Below, in pieces: positions 24,853-33,918 of a stretch of 64,000 nt of DNA. The first letter of the stretch is position 1; every line of letters starts with the position of its first letter. The stretch spans positions 39,866-103,865 of the forward strand of contig NZ_FNID01000005.1 of assembly GCF_900103835.1 (NCBI RefSeq), in the 5' to 3' direction. A program made the position numbers and the translations under genes. This DNA comes from Acetanaerobacterium elongatum (GTDB lineage Bacteria > Bacillota > Clostridia > Oscillospirales > Ruminococcaceae). The notes under the pieces are model-generated. The model worked only from the letters and a program-made list of their open reading frames with translations, did no database searches and was not told the origin of the DNA.

Positions 24853-25980
24853 ATGAATAAGATTCTATCAAGTATTATCAATTACATAAAAGCCACGGAC
24901 AAGCTGCTTTTTATTTTTACATTAGCCACCACCGGCTATGGGTTATTGGTGCTGTACGGTGTATTGGAGGCTTTTGATTTTGGCTTGCGTGGGCTATATA
25001 TTCAGATTGCCGGTGCTGTACTGGGGCTTATCTGTGCCATTATCCTTTCAAAGATGGACTACAAGTTTTTGGCGAAGCTTTGGAAGCTGCATGTACCGCT
25101 GGCCTATGCGTTGGTGTTTTCAACCTTTATCCTTGGTTATGGGCGTACCGGTGCTGACGATATCAACTGGATAGCCCTCCCCTTCGGCGCAAGTATTCAG
25201 CCCTCGGAATTTTTAAAGATTTCGTTTATTCTTTCGTTTGCGTTCCACCTTGATAAGGTGAAGGAAAATATAAACGCCCCTCTTACCCTGCTGCCACTCC
25301 TCATTCACGGTGCTGTACCCGCATTGCTTATTCATTTTCAGGGTGACGACGGTACGGTACTGGTATTTATTTTTATCTTCGCAGCCATGCTGTTCGCTGC
25401 GGGGCTTTCGCTGCGCTATGTTGCAGTTGCCGCGGGGCTGGGGCTGATTGCCATTCCTATTGCATGGAATTATATACTCAGTAACGACCAAAAGATGCGC
25501 TTCCAGGCGATATTCACACCGGGAATCGACCCCAAGGGTATCGAGTGGCAGCAAAACTCTGCGCTGATATCTATCGGATCGGGGCAGCTTTCGGGTAATG
25601 GTATCTTTTCTACTCACCGTTTTGTAGATGAAATTCAGAACGACTTTATCTTCGCTTTTATTGGGGAATCGTTCGGCCTGATGGGCTGTATTGCTGCGGT
25701 GGTGCTGATCTTTGCGGTTGCCACTAAGGTACTGTTTATTTCAAGATTGGCAAAGGATACCTTGGGAAACTCCATCTGCATTGGTATCTTTACTATGCTC
25801 ACGACACAGACGATTATTAACGTAGGTATGAATATCAAGCTTTTGCCGGTTATCGGTATTACGCTGCCCTTCTTCTCTAAAGGAGGATCGTCGATTCTTT
25901 CGGTATTTCTTGCAGTCGGCCTTGCGTTAAGTGTATACATGCACAATAAGGAAAACCTATTCTTGGATAAGAATTATTAG
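24853..25980 (+). CDS. rodA: RodA/FtsW/SpoVE-type SEDS glycosyltransferase
   Basis: Membrane peptidoglycan polymerase of the SEDS family, 375 aa with about ten membrane segments. RodA-like signatures include PFGASIQPSEFLKISFIL, then QGDDGTVLVFIFIFAAM, where RodA proteins have the catalytic Asp loop, and SGQLSGNGIF, DFIFAFIGESFGLMG and LPFFSKGGSS. ATG 24853 was chosen because a consensus promoter sits just before it and the protein then begins like other RodA proteins. An extra 47 codons are open upstream (from 24712). No partner PBP is adjacent, so the choice between RodA, FtsW and a sporulation SEDS protein rests on sequence impression. Confidence 0.85.
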   Translation: MNKILSSIINYIKATDKLLFIFTLATTGYGLLVLYGVLEAFDFGLRGLYIQIAGAVLGLICAIILSKMDYKFLAKLWKLHVPLAYALVFSTFILGYGRTGADDINWIALPFGASIQPSEFLKISFILSFAFHLDKVKENINAPLTLLPLLIHGAVPALLIHFQGDDGTVLVFIFIFAAMLFAAGLSLRYVAVAAGLGLIAIPIAWNYILSNDQKMRFQAIFTPGIDPKGIEWQQNSALISIGSGQLSGNGIFSTHRFVDEIQNDFIFAFIGESFGLMGCIAAVVLIFAVATKVLFISRLAKDTLGNSICIGIFTMLTTQTIINVGMNIKLLPVIGITLPFFSKGGSSILSVFLAVGLALSVYMHNKENLFLDKNY

Positions 25981-26001
25981 GCCAAAGTAAAAATATAAAG
26001 T

Positions 26002-26035
26002 AACCCCCGTACGCCGATAAAGGCTTGCGGGGGTT
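26002..26035 (+). terminator. Intrinsic terminator after rodA
   Basis: AACCCCCG pairs with CGGGGGTT between convergent genes; may serve both. Confidence 0.65.
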
Positions 26036-26040
26036 GTTGG

Positions 26041-26520
26041 TTATGCCTGTTTTTCCATGTAATAGAGCTTGTTTTTTAAGTCGTAGTGGTAGCCGCCGGC
26101 TAAAAGGGTTTTACAGGAGTTTGCGTTATCCTCCTCCGGCTGTACAATAATACGTTTGGCATCGTTTAGTCCAAAGATCTTTTTTGTCAGCAGAAGAATA
26201 ATTTCCTTACCAAGGCCCTTGTGCAGGTATGTTTCCTCGCCGATAAGGTAATCAATACTGTAGGTACCTTTTAGCGGGATATCTCCGTACCAATCCTCTT
26301 TGGCATTAATACAGGCGTAATACTGGCAGAACCCAATTGGTATACCGTTACACTCGGCAATCAGATGTGTGACAAAGTGATAATCGGTAAAACGTCCGTT
26401 TACCTCGTTTAGCCACTCCGCCGGCTCCTTATACCATTTGGCTATATACTCTTTATAGAGCCATTCTCTCAACAAGGGGATATCCTTATCCTCCAGCGGA
26501 CGCAGTAGTAATGAATTCAT
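26041..26520 (-). CDS. GNAT-family acetyltransferase (AAC(6')-like)
   Basis: A 159-aa GNAT enzyme. The RPLEDKDIPLLREWL start, IGFCQYY, TYSIDYLIGEETYLHKGLGKEIILLL (acetyl-CoA loop KGLGKE) and VQPEEDNANSCKTLLAGGYHY resemble aminoglycoside 6'-acetyltransferases of the AacA4 type and the wider AAC(6')-like group. ATG 26520 is preceded by GGAGGT; the earlier AUG overlaps that SD. No mobile-element context, so chromosomal resistance or a housekeeping acetyltransferase are both possible. Substrate not assigned. Confidence 0.8.
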   Translation of the reverse strand: MNSLLLRPLEDKDIPLLREWLYKEYIAKWYKEPAEWLNEVNGRFTDYHFVTHLIAECNGIPIGFCQYYACINAKEDWYGDIPLKGTYSIDYLIGEETYLHKGLGKEIILLLTKKIFGLNDAKRIIVQPEEDNANSCKTLLAGGYHYDLKNKLYYMEKQA

Positions 26521-26718
26521 TGTCTTAACCTCCATATGTTAAACTGTGCTGTCTGCTTCAATAGATGGAGGCCCCCTTGCGTATGCAGAAGGTTAACATG
26601 GGAAACGTGTTCGTATCATAGTTAATATCTCCTTATAAATACTTTTGTTTCCAAGATTATAGCGTAAGACCAAAGGAAAATCAATTGTTTACTTACCGCA
26701 GCAAGGTTGTAAACTGCC

Positions 26719-27594
26719 CTATTTTAACAACTGATCAGCTGGTTCCCTGCCCTTCTGCTGCAAAAATGTCTTAAGAACCTGCACAAACTCCTCCGGCCTC
26801 TCCATCTGAGGCACATGCTTACACCCCTTCATAATATGCAGCTGGCAGCGCCTGATAACCTTACTTGCCGCAATAGCGGACTTCAACGGAACAGCTGCAT
26901 CTCTTTCCCCGTTTACCAGCAAAACCGGCATGCTCAACTCACAAAGATGCGAGGTGAGATCAGTTGTAATCCTATCCGGCCCCATCTCGTATTGCTGGAG
27001 GGAGTTAAACGCACGAAAGCCGGTCTCCGACTGGGCAAGGGTAAACACCTCGGTAACCATTTCGTCAGAAATCTTCTCTTTATCCCCTATCAAACTGGCT
27101 GCAATAGACCATTTAACCAAACGCTTGCTTTTACACATCTGTTCATACATCTTTGTATAGAGCTTTGAATAGACCAGCCATCGACTAAGTTTATGAAAGC
27201 GCATCCTTTCGCTAAGCCCCAGTGAGTCTACCAATATAAGCTTTTCTACTGTCTGAGGGTTTCTTACTGCAAAACCGATGCTGACCCCTCCACCCAGTGA
27301 GATTCCTGCAAGGGACATTCTTTCTATTCCAAGCTGCTTTACAACCTCATCAAACAGGTCGACATACAGCGGGACGGTATAGGTAATATCGGGCTTATCG
27401 CTTAAGCCATAGCCCAGCATATCCACTGCATAGATCTCATAGCGGCTGCCCATCAGACGGATAACCTCACTCCAGGAAAGCATTGCGTTATCAAGACCCC
27501 CTCCATGCAGAAGCATCAGCTTTTCTCCTGTTTCCCCCGGCTGGTGATAGACGTTTATTGTATAACCCTGAACCCTCAATTTTATCTGCTCCAC
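26719..27594 (-). CDS. Alpha/beta hydrolase
   Basis: A 291-aa serine hydrolase. Oxyanion region LLHGGGLDNA, nucleophile elbow GISLGG, acid in LVNGERDAAVP and catalytic His in MKGCKHVPQMERPEEF complete the triad. GTG 27594 has AAGGAG 8 nt upstream, located inside the end of the TetR gene; the GTG at 27603 is too close. It begins 5 nt after the TetR stop, so the two form an operon. The substrate is unknown; meta-cleavage-product hydrolases and lactonase-like esterases look similar. Confidence 0.88.
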   Translation of the reverse strand: MEQIKLRVQGYTINVYHQPGETGEKLMLLHGGGLDNAMLSWSEVIRLMGSRYEIYAVDMLGYGLSDKPDITYTVPLYVDLFDEVVKQLGIERMSLAGISLGGGVSIGFAVRNPQTVEKLILVDSLGLSERMRFHKLSRWLVYSKLYTKMYEQMCKSKRLVKWSIAASLIGDKEKISDEMVTEVFTLAQSETGFRAFNSLQQYEMGPDRITTDLTSHLCELSMPVLLVNGERDAAVPLKSAIAASKVIRRCQLHIMKGCKHVPQMERPEEFVQVLKTFLQQKGREPADQLLK

Positions 27595-27599
27595 AGCTC

Positions 27600-28217
27600 T
27601 CACTCCTTATTGCTTCTATAGAAACCCTGACGAAGCACCTCGATATAGGTGCATGCTTCTGCTTCCAGCGCCTGCAGATCAAGCTTTCCCTCCGTACGGC
27701 GTTCCTTGATGAAGCCGTCACCGATCCACACTATCATACGGATCGCCTTTCCGATATCCTCATCACATCTGAATCGACTGGTGTCAATGTTTTCATACAT
27801 CACCCGGTAGTTGCTGTTTAAAACTTGCTGGTTGATTGTCTTGATTTCGGCCGCAACCAAAGGCTCCGTCTCGTAATAGGCGCGCAGGGCGAACTCGAAG
27901 ATATCGGGGTATGCCGCAAGGGTGCGCACCCTTGACTGGGTAATCTTGATATTGCGGTCGAAAAAATCGGTTTCTGCCAGTGCCCCGCTCTGCTCGATTC
28001 CCTCTAAAATCTTTCCGCAGCTGTACTCATACAAAAAGCAATAGAGTTCCTTTTTATTCTTAAAATGATAAAATAGCAGGCCCTTTGAGATTCCGGCCAA
28101 TGATGCAATATCATCGGTGGAGGCCTTGCTGTAGGGGGATTGCGCAAAAACCTTCATCGCCGCGTGGATAATTTTTTGCTGCTTCTCGGGCTTTAGCTGT
28201 CGAAAGCTTTCCTGCAT
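27600..28217 (-). CDS. TetR/AcrR-family transcriptional regulator
   Basis: A 205-aa regulator. N-terminal DNA-binding domain residues about 10-56: KIIHAAMKVFAQ, STDDIASLAGISKGLLFYHFKNKKELY. C-terminal ligand-binding domain unassigned. ATG 28217 follows AGGAGG. An operator-like dyad is placed between promoter and gene, implying autoregulation of the regulator-hydrolase pair. Confidence 0.9.
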   Translation of the reverse strand: MQESFRQLKPEKQQKIIHAAMKVFAQSPYSKASTDDIASLAGISKGLLFYHFKNKKELYCFLYEYSCGKILEGIEQSGALAETDFFDRNIKITQSRVRTLAAYPDIFEFALRAYYETEPLVAAEIKTINQQVLNSNYRVMYENIDTSRFRCDEDIGKAIRMIVWIGDGFIKERRTEGKLDLQALEAEACTYIEVLRQGFYRSNKE

Positions 28218-28231
28218 ACGCAACCTCCTTT

Positions 28232-28246
28232 TGACCAATTCGGTCA
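28232..28246 (-). promoter_or_regulatory. TetR-type operator
   Basis: TGACC-AATTC-GGTCA, a 5+5+5 dyad about 13 nt downstream of the -10 box and just upstream of the ribosome site of the TetR-family gene. Confidence 0.65.
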
Positions 28247-28258
28247 GTTTCTAGCTTC

Positions 28259-28286
28259 ATTATAATGAACTGACTCAGACTTACAA
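28259..28286 (-). promoter_or_regulatory. Promoter of the TetR-hydrolase operon
   Basis: Minus strand TTGTAA (28281-28286), 16-nt spacer, TATAAT (28259-28264). Confidence 0.6.
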
Positions 28287-28313
28287 GGGGTAAAGGTTAA
28301 AAAACCTATAATT

Positions 28314-28352
28314 ACAAACAGCACCTCTACTTTCATATGAGGTGCTGTTTGT
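28314..28352 (-). terminator. Terminator of the cupin-flavin reductase operon
   Basis: ACAAACAGCACCTC pairs perfectly with GAGGTGCTGTTTGT (14 bp) 50 nt downstream of the flavin reductase gene. Confidence 0.75.
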
Positions 28353-28401
28353 GGGTTTTATAGAGTATTGATAATAACAGCGGAAAGCAAGCTGGATTTG
28401 C

Positions 28402-29007
28402 TTAATGGGTTTCACTCTCAATGATGGACTGAATGGTGCAATACCGATTACCGCTCAGCCTTCCCAATGCATCAAGACCTTGCCAATCTATTTCGCGCTC
28501 ATCCTTCACAATTTCGTCTTGGGCATACATTGATAAAACCCGCCCGATAATCAGATTACCCGCGTTGGCTCCTTCACTTACAGATACAATACGGTCAAGC
28601 ACGCACTCAAATGAAACCCGGGCTTCACAAATTCTTGATGGTCGGATTGTTTTAGAGGGAGCCAGCGTGATGCCCTTTATAAATGTTATGTCTTCCCCAA
28701 AAGGGATAGGCCCGGCCGAGCATTCCATCGGATGCAGCAAATCCTTAGAAACAAGGTTAATTACAAATTCCTTTGTCTCTTCAATATTGATGACGGTGTC
28801 TTTTTTTGAACCATCCTCCCGATTAACAGCAGAAAAAGCCAGAACAGGGGGGTACCAGGACACCCCGGTAAAAAAGCTGAAGGGCGCTAAATTCGGCGCA
28901 CCTTTCGCATTTATGGTAGATACCCATGCGATAGGGCGCGGTATGATACTGCTTGTAAGTAAATCGTGCGCATGACGCGGCTTTAAATCTCTCAAATCAA
29001 TTTCCAT
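28402..29007 (-). CDS. Flavin reductase-like FMN-binding split-barrel protein
   Basis: A 201-aa protein of the flavin reductase-like family: LLTSSIIPRPIAWVSTINAKGAPNLAPFSFF start, then PPVLAFSAVNREDGSKKDTVINI, EFVINLVSKDL and LIIGRVLSMY. These are the FMN contacts of the split barrel. ATG 29007 fits AGCGGTGA best; an in-frame GTG is 9 nt earlier. 35 nt downstream of the cupin gene. It may reduce flavin or serve as an FMN-dependent oxidoreductase component; the partner is unknown. Confidence 0.85.
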   Translation of the reverse strand: MEIDLRDLKPRHAHDLLTSSIIPRPIAWVSTINAKGAPNLAPFSFFTGVSWYPPVLAFSAVNREDGSKKDTVINIEETKEFVINLVSKDLLHPMECSAGPIPFGEDITFIKGITLAPSKTIRPSRICEARVSFECVLDRIVSVSEGANAGNLIIGRVLSMYAQDEIVKDEREIDWQGLDALGRLSGNRYCTIQSIIESETH

Positions 29008-29042
29008 CAATTTCACCGCTTACCATAGTAGTTATTATTCTG

Positions 29043-29390
29043 CTAATCAGCATACAGATCACCGCTGTTCTCTTTGTTCAACGTACCTTCCAGCTCAATC
29101 ATCAAAAACTTTGTAAGCTTATTCACCACCGGCCTGTGCAGGGTATTTTTCGGAACAATGATAAATTCACCCTGACTAACCTCTATAAGGCCATCCTCGG
29201 TTTCAAGATGGAATTGTCCCTCGATAACATAAAACAGTTCATCCGACCTCTCGTGGATATGGAAATCCAATGTCCTGTTTTCTACCTGCACAACGCTTAA
29301 GGCATGATGATTCAAAAAGCCTATCTTCTTATACACATACAGCTGATCGATTTCGTTAACTTCCTTTAACAGACTTACTTTCGATAACAT
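29043..29390 (-). CDS. Single-domain cupin protein
   Basis: A 115-aa cupin_2-type beta-barrel. Motif 1 DFHIHERSDELFYVIEG supplies two His and a Glu for metal; motif 2 PKNTLHRPV supplies the last His. Divergent from the LysR-family regulator and upstream of the flavin reductase gene, so likely regulated by it. A sensor, isomerase or dioxygenase role cannot be distinguished from sequence alone. Confidence 0.85.
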   Translation of the reverse strand: MLSKVSLLKEVNEIDQLYVYKKIGFLNHHALSVVQVENRTLDFHIHERSDELFYVIEGQFHLETEDGLIEVSQGEFIIVPKNTLHRPVVNKLTKFLMIELEGTLNKENSGDLYAD

Positions 29391-29469
29391 TTCAATACCT
29401 CCGCTTGCTATTTTCTTAAGCAGATGATAACATAAGGAATGTAATCTGTAAAATAGATAGTTTTGATAT

Positions 29470-29494
29470 AATCAATCATAAATTTTAATTGATT
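29470..29494. promoter_or_regulatory. Inverted repeat in the LysR/cupin divergent region
   Basis: AATCAAT and ATTGATT separated by 11 nt, matching the T-N11-A architecture of LysR-type binding sites. It lies immediately upstream of the LysR ribosome site and between the divergent genes. Confidence 0.6.
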
Positions 29495-29507
29495 GGCGGA
29501 GATTCAG

Positions 29508-30383
29508 TTGGAGCTAAAAAATTTAAATACCTTTCTGGTTTTAAGTAAAACGAAAAACTTCACCAAAACAGCACAATATTTAGGTTACGTTCAATCAAGC
29601 ATTACCGCCCAAATACAGCAATTAGAAAAAGAGCTGAATGTTCAGCTCTTTGAACGCATGGGGAAAAATGTATCACTTACCGCAGAGGGCGAGAGGCTTA
29701 TTCCTTACGCTCAAAAAATGCTTGCATTATCCTCTGATATTAAAAGCTTATACGCCGGTGCTCAATGCCGTGGCAAGCTTGTTGTGGGGGCTTCGGAATC
29801 GATCAGTATTTACAGGCTCCCCCCAATAATTAGCAGGTTTAAAGAGGCTTACCCCAATATTGATTTGTACCTTCATCTATTGAACGTCTCTGATTTTGCC
29901 CCTTTACTGATAAACAATACCTTTGATGTTGCTTTTGTACTGGATAAACCTATTATCAACTCCGGTATTAAAACCGCACTTGAAATAGAAGAACGTATCT
30001 GCGTTCTGTCCAGCCCGGATTGTCCCCTTGCGAAAAAGGCAGCCGTGGATATTCAGGATTTTGCCGGATTGCCGGTGATTTTTACCGGCCGTGGCTGCAG
30101 CTATCGCGGCATGTTTGAGCATGACTTGGCTGAGCATGGTGTTGTACCGAATATCGTATTGGAAACGTCCAGTATTCAGGTAATAAAGGAAGCGGCCATG
30201 AGCGGATTAGGGTTGTGTATTCTGCCAGAACTGGCGGTTATGAAAGAACTAGGAGAAAAAAAGCTTATAAAGCTCGCTTATACAAACAACTATAATATTT
30301 CTTCCCAACTGATTTACCACAAAGATAAATGGCTTTCTCCCGCAATGGAGGGCTTCATCTCTATTGCTAAACAGTATGCTTAG
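29508..30383 (+). CDS. LysR-family transcriptional regulator
   Basis: A 291-aa LysR regulator: HTH in residues about 1-60 (LNTFLVLSKTKNFTKTAQYLGYVQSS), effector domain from about 90 with LVVGASESISIYRLPPII. The TTG at 29508 has GGCGGAG 6 nt upstream and gives the usual MELKNLNTF start; the TTG at 29493 lies inside the dyad. Divergent to cupin-flavin reductase, its probable targets. Confidence 0.9.
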   Translation: MELKNLNTFLVLSKTKNFTKTAQYLGYVQSSITAQIQQLEKELNVQLFERMGKNVSLTAEGERLIPYAQKMLALSSDIKSLYAGAQCRGKLVVGASESISIYRLPPIISRFKEAYPNIDLYLHLLNVSDFAPLLINNTFDVAFVLDKPIINSGIKTALEIEERICVLSSPDCPLAKKAAVDIQDFAGLPVIFTGRGCSYRGMFEHDLAEHGVVPNIVLETSSIQVIKEAAMSGLGLCILPELAVMKELGEKKLIKLAYTNNYNISSQLIYHKDKWLSPAMEGFISIAKQYA

Positions 30384-30420
30384 TATGGATATGGGACAGC
30401 CACACGTTTCGTATAAGGTA

Positions 30421-30458
30421 AAAGCCATTGAAGCTTTGTAAACTTCAATGGCTTTTTG
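30421..30458. terminator. Bidirectional terminator between LysR gene and gltA
   Basis: AAGCCATTGAAG pairs with CTTCAATGGCTT, followed by T-runs on the plus strand and matched A-run on the other side. Confidence 0.8.
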
Positions 30459-30469
30459 CTGTTTAAAAC

Positions 30470-31852
30470 CTATCGCTCACTCAGCGGTATGTAGGAACGC
30501 TCCTGTGCAATTGCCTTATAGGCGGGGCGCATAATGCGGTTACAGGTGGTCAGCTCCTCAATTCGGTGTGCACACCAGCCGCCGATACGGGCTACCGCAA
30601 ATAGGGGGGTATACAGCTCCGGGGGAATCCCCAGCATCTTGTATACAAGGCCGGAATAAAAGTCTACATTCGCACAGACCATCTTGCTGTCGCCCTTGTG
30701 CTGGTAGAATACCTCAGGAGCCAAACGTTCAATCGTCTCCAGCAGGTTAAACTCCGCTTCATATTCGGTGCCCTTAGCAAGCTGAAAAGCATTCTGCTTT
30801 AGGATAACAGCGCGCGGGTCGCTTTTGGAATAGATGGCGTGCCCAATACCGTAGATGAGGCCCGAGCCGTCACCGGCCTCCTTTTGCAGGATTTTGCGCA
30901 GATAGTCGGTAACCTCTATCTCGTTGTTCCAGTGTTTCACGTCAGCTTTTATATACTCAAGCATCTGCATAACCTTATTGTTTGCGCCGCCGTGCTTGGG
31001 GCCTTTGAGGGAGCAGATTGCTGAGGAGATTGCTGAATAGCTGTCGGTACCCGAAGAGGTGAGCACGCGGCAGGTAAACGACGAGTTATTGCCGCCGCCA
31101 TGCTCGGCATGAAGCATCAGCATCAGGTCTAAGAGCTTTGCCTCTTCGTCGGTAAAGCTGCGGTCGGCGCGTATGGTAGAAAGGATATTTTCGGCAGTGC
31201 TATGCTCCGGCAGACAGGGATGCAGCACCATGCTTTCGTTATCATAAGCACGCTTTTTAACCTGATACGAGCTAACCATAATGCTGGGCAGCCGTGCAAT
31301 AAGCTCAATACACTGGCGCATAGTGTTTTCAAGGCTGGTGTCGTCGGCGCGGTCATCATAGGAATACAGCGCCAGCACCGAGCGTGCCAGCTTATTCATA
31401 ATATTCGGTGACGGCGCCTTGATGATGATATCATCCACAAACCCGGACGGCATTTCACGAAACAGGCAGAGCGTATCCTGAAAGCCCTTCAGCTGGGCGG
31501 CGGTGGGAAGACTTCCGAACAGCAGCAGCCAAACCACCTCTTCGTAGCCGAAGCGGTTTTCTTTTTTGCAGCCTTCCACCAGCTCCTTAATGTTAATACC
31601 GCGGTAGATCAGCTCACCGTCGATGGGCACACGCTCGCCTTCGCTGATGAGATAACCGTGTACATTACAGATGTGGGTTAATCCCGCAACAACACCGGTG
31701 CCGTCATTATTACGCAGGCCACGCTTTACATTAAATTTATCGTACAGTGACGAGTCTATATTGTTATACTTCAGATATTCTTCGCATAGGTATTTAATGG
31801 CCTTTTTCTGCTCCTGCCCCATGTTCAAGTTACTGTTAAAGCCAATGCTCAT
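30470..31852 (-). CDS. gltA: Citrate synthase
   Basis: Condenses acetyl-CoA and oxaloacetate to citrate. 460 aa, longer than the 370-430 aa usual; the additional residues are an N-terminal stretch before VVAGLTHICNVHGY. Active-site regions are HAEHGGGNNSSF, GPKHGGANNKVMQML and the GIGHAIYSKSDPRA signature with the catalytic His; Asp lies in the NVDFYSGLVY loop. Anaerobes use this enzyme to make glutamate precursors; aconitase or isocitrate dehydrogenase genes are not nearby. ATG 31852 has a modest GGTGAG SD; the Met at codon 11 is an alternative. Confidence 0.93.
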   Translation of the reverse strand: MSIGFNSNLNMGQEQKKAIKYLCEEYLKYNNIDSSLYDKFNVKRGLRNNDGTGVVAGLTHICNVHGYLISEGERVPIDGELIYRGINIKELVEGCKKENRFGYEEVVWLLLFGSLPTAAQLKGFQDTLCLFREMPSGFVDDIIIKAPSPNIMNKLARSVLALYSYDDRADDTSLENTMRQCIELIARLPSIMVSSYQVKKRAYDNESMVLHPCLPEHSTAENILSTIRADRSFTDEEAKLLDLMLMLHAEHGGGNNSSFTCRVLTSSGTDSYSAISSAICSLKGPKHGGANNKVMQMLEYIKADVKHWNNEIEVTDYLRKILQKEAGDGSGLIYGIGHAIYSKSDPRAVILKQNAFQLAKGTEYEAEFNLLETIERLAPEVFYQHKGDSKMVCANVDFYSGLVYKMLGIPPELYTPLFAVARIGGWCAHRIEELTTCNRIMRPAYKAIAQERSYIPLSER

Positions 31853-32174
31853 GTGCTCACCATCCCTTTCATGCTGCTCTTTCCCGGTTGAATCTTTCTG
31901 GCTCTAGCGTCTTAATACTGCTAATGCATAAATGATATTCTCATCCTGCATAAGTCTGCCCCTGCTATTTTCTTTAACGGGTAGTGCGAAAGCGCTCAGA
32001 AAATGGGCGCAACAGGCTTTACTGTGCAGTGATGAATATTTTCATTTTACTCTCATTTTTTTGGATTGTCAACACGCGCAAAAGATGTACATGCATAATC
32101 AAATTGATTGTCCTTCATAAACTCCAGGAATTTTGCTTAAGGCATAACGATAAACGGAGAGGACTGATTTAAAA
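31853..32174. other. gltA/spoIID divergent intergenic region
   Basis: 322 bases without a gene. A dyad AATCAA-ATTGATT occurs at 32098-32110 in the spoIID upstream region. No convincing sigma-A or sigma-E promoter could be fixed by eye. Confidence 0.4.
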
Positions 32175-33353
32175 ATGAAAGAAAGTTTAGGGCTGGCACT
32201 TCTACTATTGGCAGCGCTTATCCTGATTCCGCTTCTGGCAATAGGTGGCGGCACGGAGCTGTTAAATCCGTTCAAGGCAACCAGCAGTACTGCTGTCAGT
32301 GAAAAGGGCAGCGCTTCTTCGTCACTAGCGGCAGACCCCAATGCCGACGCTCAGGCCCAGCTGGAGGCAATGCTGGCTGAGCATGCGTCCTCGCAGGCAG
32401 TGTCCTCCTCATCGGAGGCTTCCTCACAGGCAGCTTCCTCAGAGCAAGTGGAAGGCAGCTCCGAAAAAGCGTCGGCAGTGGTGAAGGCATTTAAAATTCT
32501 CAATCTTTCCACCGGAAAGGTGGAAACGGTTTCGCGCCGGGATTATATCATCGGTGCGGTGGCGTGCGAGATGCCTGCCTCATTTAATACCGAAGCGCTC
32601 AAGGCGCAGGCAGTGGCGGCCCACACCTATGCCCTAAGAAGACGACTAAACCAGCAGGCCTCGCCGGATGAAAGCCTGAAGGATGCCGACTTTAGTGCCG
32701 ACCCCTCCAAGTTACAGGGCTATATTACCGAGGATACTGCACGCGAGCGTTTCGGCGATACGTTTGACGTTTATTGGAATAAAATAACCAAGGCCTGTGA
32801 TGAGGTGCTGGAAAAGGTACTAATCTACGAAAACCAGCCTATTGTGGCCGCTTATCACTCTATGTCCGCCGGTAAGACAGAGGATGCCAAAACAGTCTGG
32901 GAAAGTGGCGCGCCCTATCTGGTACCGGTGGAGAGCTTCGGCGATACCTTAGCCAAAAACTACGAGGCAAAAACCGAGCTTAAGGCTACCGAGGTGCAGA
33001 GCCTGCTGAAAAAACAATACCCTGATATTATACTTTCCTCTACAAAATCAAAGTGGTTTAAGATTATATCCTGTACCGATTCCGGCACCATTACTGAGCT
33101 TACCGCGGGGGATATCTCCATGACGGGGCAGGAGGCAAGGTCGCTGTTCTCGTTGCGCTCGGCAAACTTCACCATCGCTTATGCAAACAGTGTCTTCACC
33201 TTCACCACACTTGGCTACGGGCATGGCGTGGGGATGAGCCAATATGGGGCTGATTATATGGCCCGGCAGGGCAGCACCTACGAGGAGATTCTTGCGCACT
33301 ATTACCCCAAAACGGTGCTCATAAACGAGAGCGAGCTTGGTACAGCCGAGTAG
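32175..33353 (+). CDS. spoIID: SpoIID/LytB-domain sporulation protein
   Basis: Membrane-anchored peptidoglycan lytic transglycosylase of forespore engulfment. 392 aa: N-terminal membrane helix (about 5-25), a Ser/Ala-rich linker (40-100), then the SpoIID domain from about 115: AVACEMPASFNTEALKAQAVAAHTYALRR, AYHSMSAGKTEDAKTVWESG and GYGHGVGMSQYGADYMA with YEEILAHYYP. E in EMPA is the known catalytic position. AGAGGA precedes the ATG. The spoIIIAB-Q genes or spoIIR that sometimes accompany it are absent. It implies a spore-forming lineage. Confidence 0.93.
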   Translation: MKESLGLALLLLAALILIPLLAIGGGTELLNPFKATSSTAVSEKGSASSSLAADPNADAQAQLEAMLAEHASSQAVSSSSEASSQAASSEQVEGSSEKASAVVKAFKILNLSTGKVETVSRRDYIIGAVACEMPASFNTEALKAQAVAAHTYALRRRLNQQASPDESLKDADFSADPSKLQGYITEDTARERFGDTFDVYWNKITKACDEVLEKVLIYENQPIVAAYHSMSAGKTEDAKTVWESGAPYLVPVESFGDTLAKNYEAKTELKATEVQSLLKKQYPDIILSSTKSKWFKIISCTDSGTITELTAGDISMTGQEARSLFSLRSANFTIAYANSVFTFTTLGYGHGVGMSQYGADYMARQGSTYEEILAHYYPKTVLINESELGTAE

Positions 33354-33417
33354 ATTTATGCCTATAACCAACAGAATGACACCATGCATGGCTACCTGGT
33401 TGATAAACAGAATTCTA

Positions 33418-33445
33418 TTGCAATTTTGCTCGATTGTGGTACAAT
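33418..33445 (+). promoter_or_regulatory. Promoter of the ferredoxin gene
   Basis: TTGCAA 33418-33423, 16-nt spacer, TACAAT 33440-33445. Confidence 0.55.
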
Positions 33446-33476
33446 AAAGTCAAACTACAAGGAGGTGTATATTTAT

Positions 33477-33650
33477 ATGGCATACAAGATTAACGACGAT
33501 TGCATCAGCTGCGGCGCTTGCGAAGCTGAATGCCCTGTTTCTGCTATTTCCGCCGGAGACTCTAAGTTTGTAATAGACGACAGTGCCTGCATCGACTGCG
33601 GCGCTTGTGCAGGGGTTTGCCCCGTGGGTGCGCCCAATCCGAAGGATTAA
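33477..33650 (+). CDS. 2[4Fe-4S] ferredoxin, clostridial type
   Basis: Small electron carrier, 57 aa. Two CxxCxxCxxxCP clusters: CISCGACEAECPVSAI (residues 9-24) and CIDCGACAGVCPVGAP (about 38-53), exactly the clostridial pattern. ATG 33477 follows AAGGAGG; the open frame upstream is non-coding. Transcribed alone between its promoter and terminator. Likely the general low-potential carrier of the cell. Confidence 0.96.
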   Translation: MAYKINDDCISCGACEAECPVSAISAGDSKFVIDDSACIDCGACAGVCPVGAPNPKD

Positions 33651-33664
33651 AAACTATTACACAT

Positions 33665-33701
33665 AAAGCGGATGCCTTTTGAGGTATCCGCTTTATTTTT
33701 T
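33665..33701 (+). terminator. Intrinsic terminator after the ferredoxin gene
   Basis: AAAGCGGAT-GCC pairs with GG-TATCCGCTTT, followed by ATTTTTT. Confidence 0.8.
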
Positions 33702-33918
33702 GCCCCGTAACCATTTTGCATGGCCCTGAATGTATTTCGTATCTGGCTAGTTATATTGAATGAACCTCATTAAAATCATGTATATTATTACATATTTATT
33801 CTAAAACATTTCTATTTTTTTATTGAAAGTTATAAAAAATTATTGTAATATCTATCCGTAGGCTGATAAAAAGGGATATATCAACCATAAAAATACAACT
33901 GTTAAAGGGACGAGAACG

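Noticed and set aside
27594..27603. Alternative GTG 27603 as hydrolase start
   Set aside because: The SD is only 1-2 nt away from it, while GTG 27594 has the usual 8-nt spacing.
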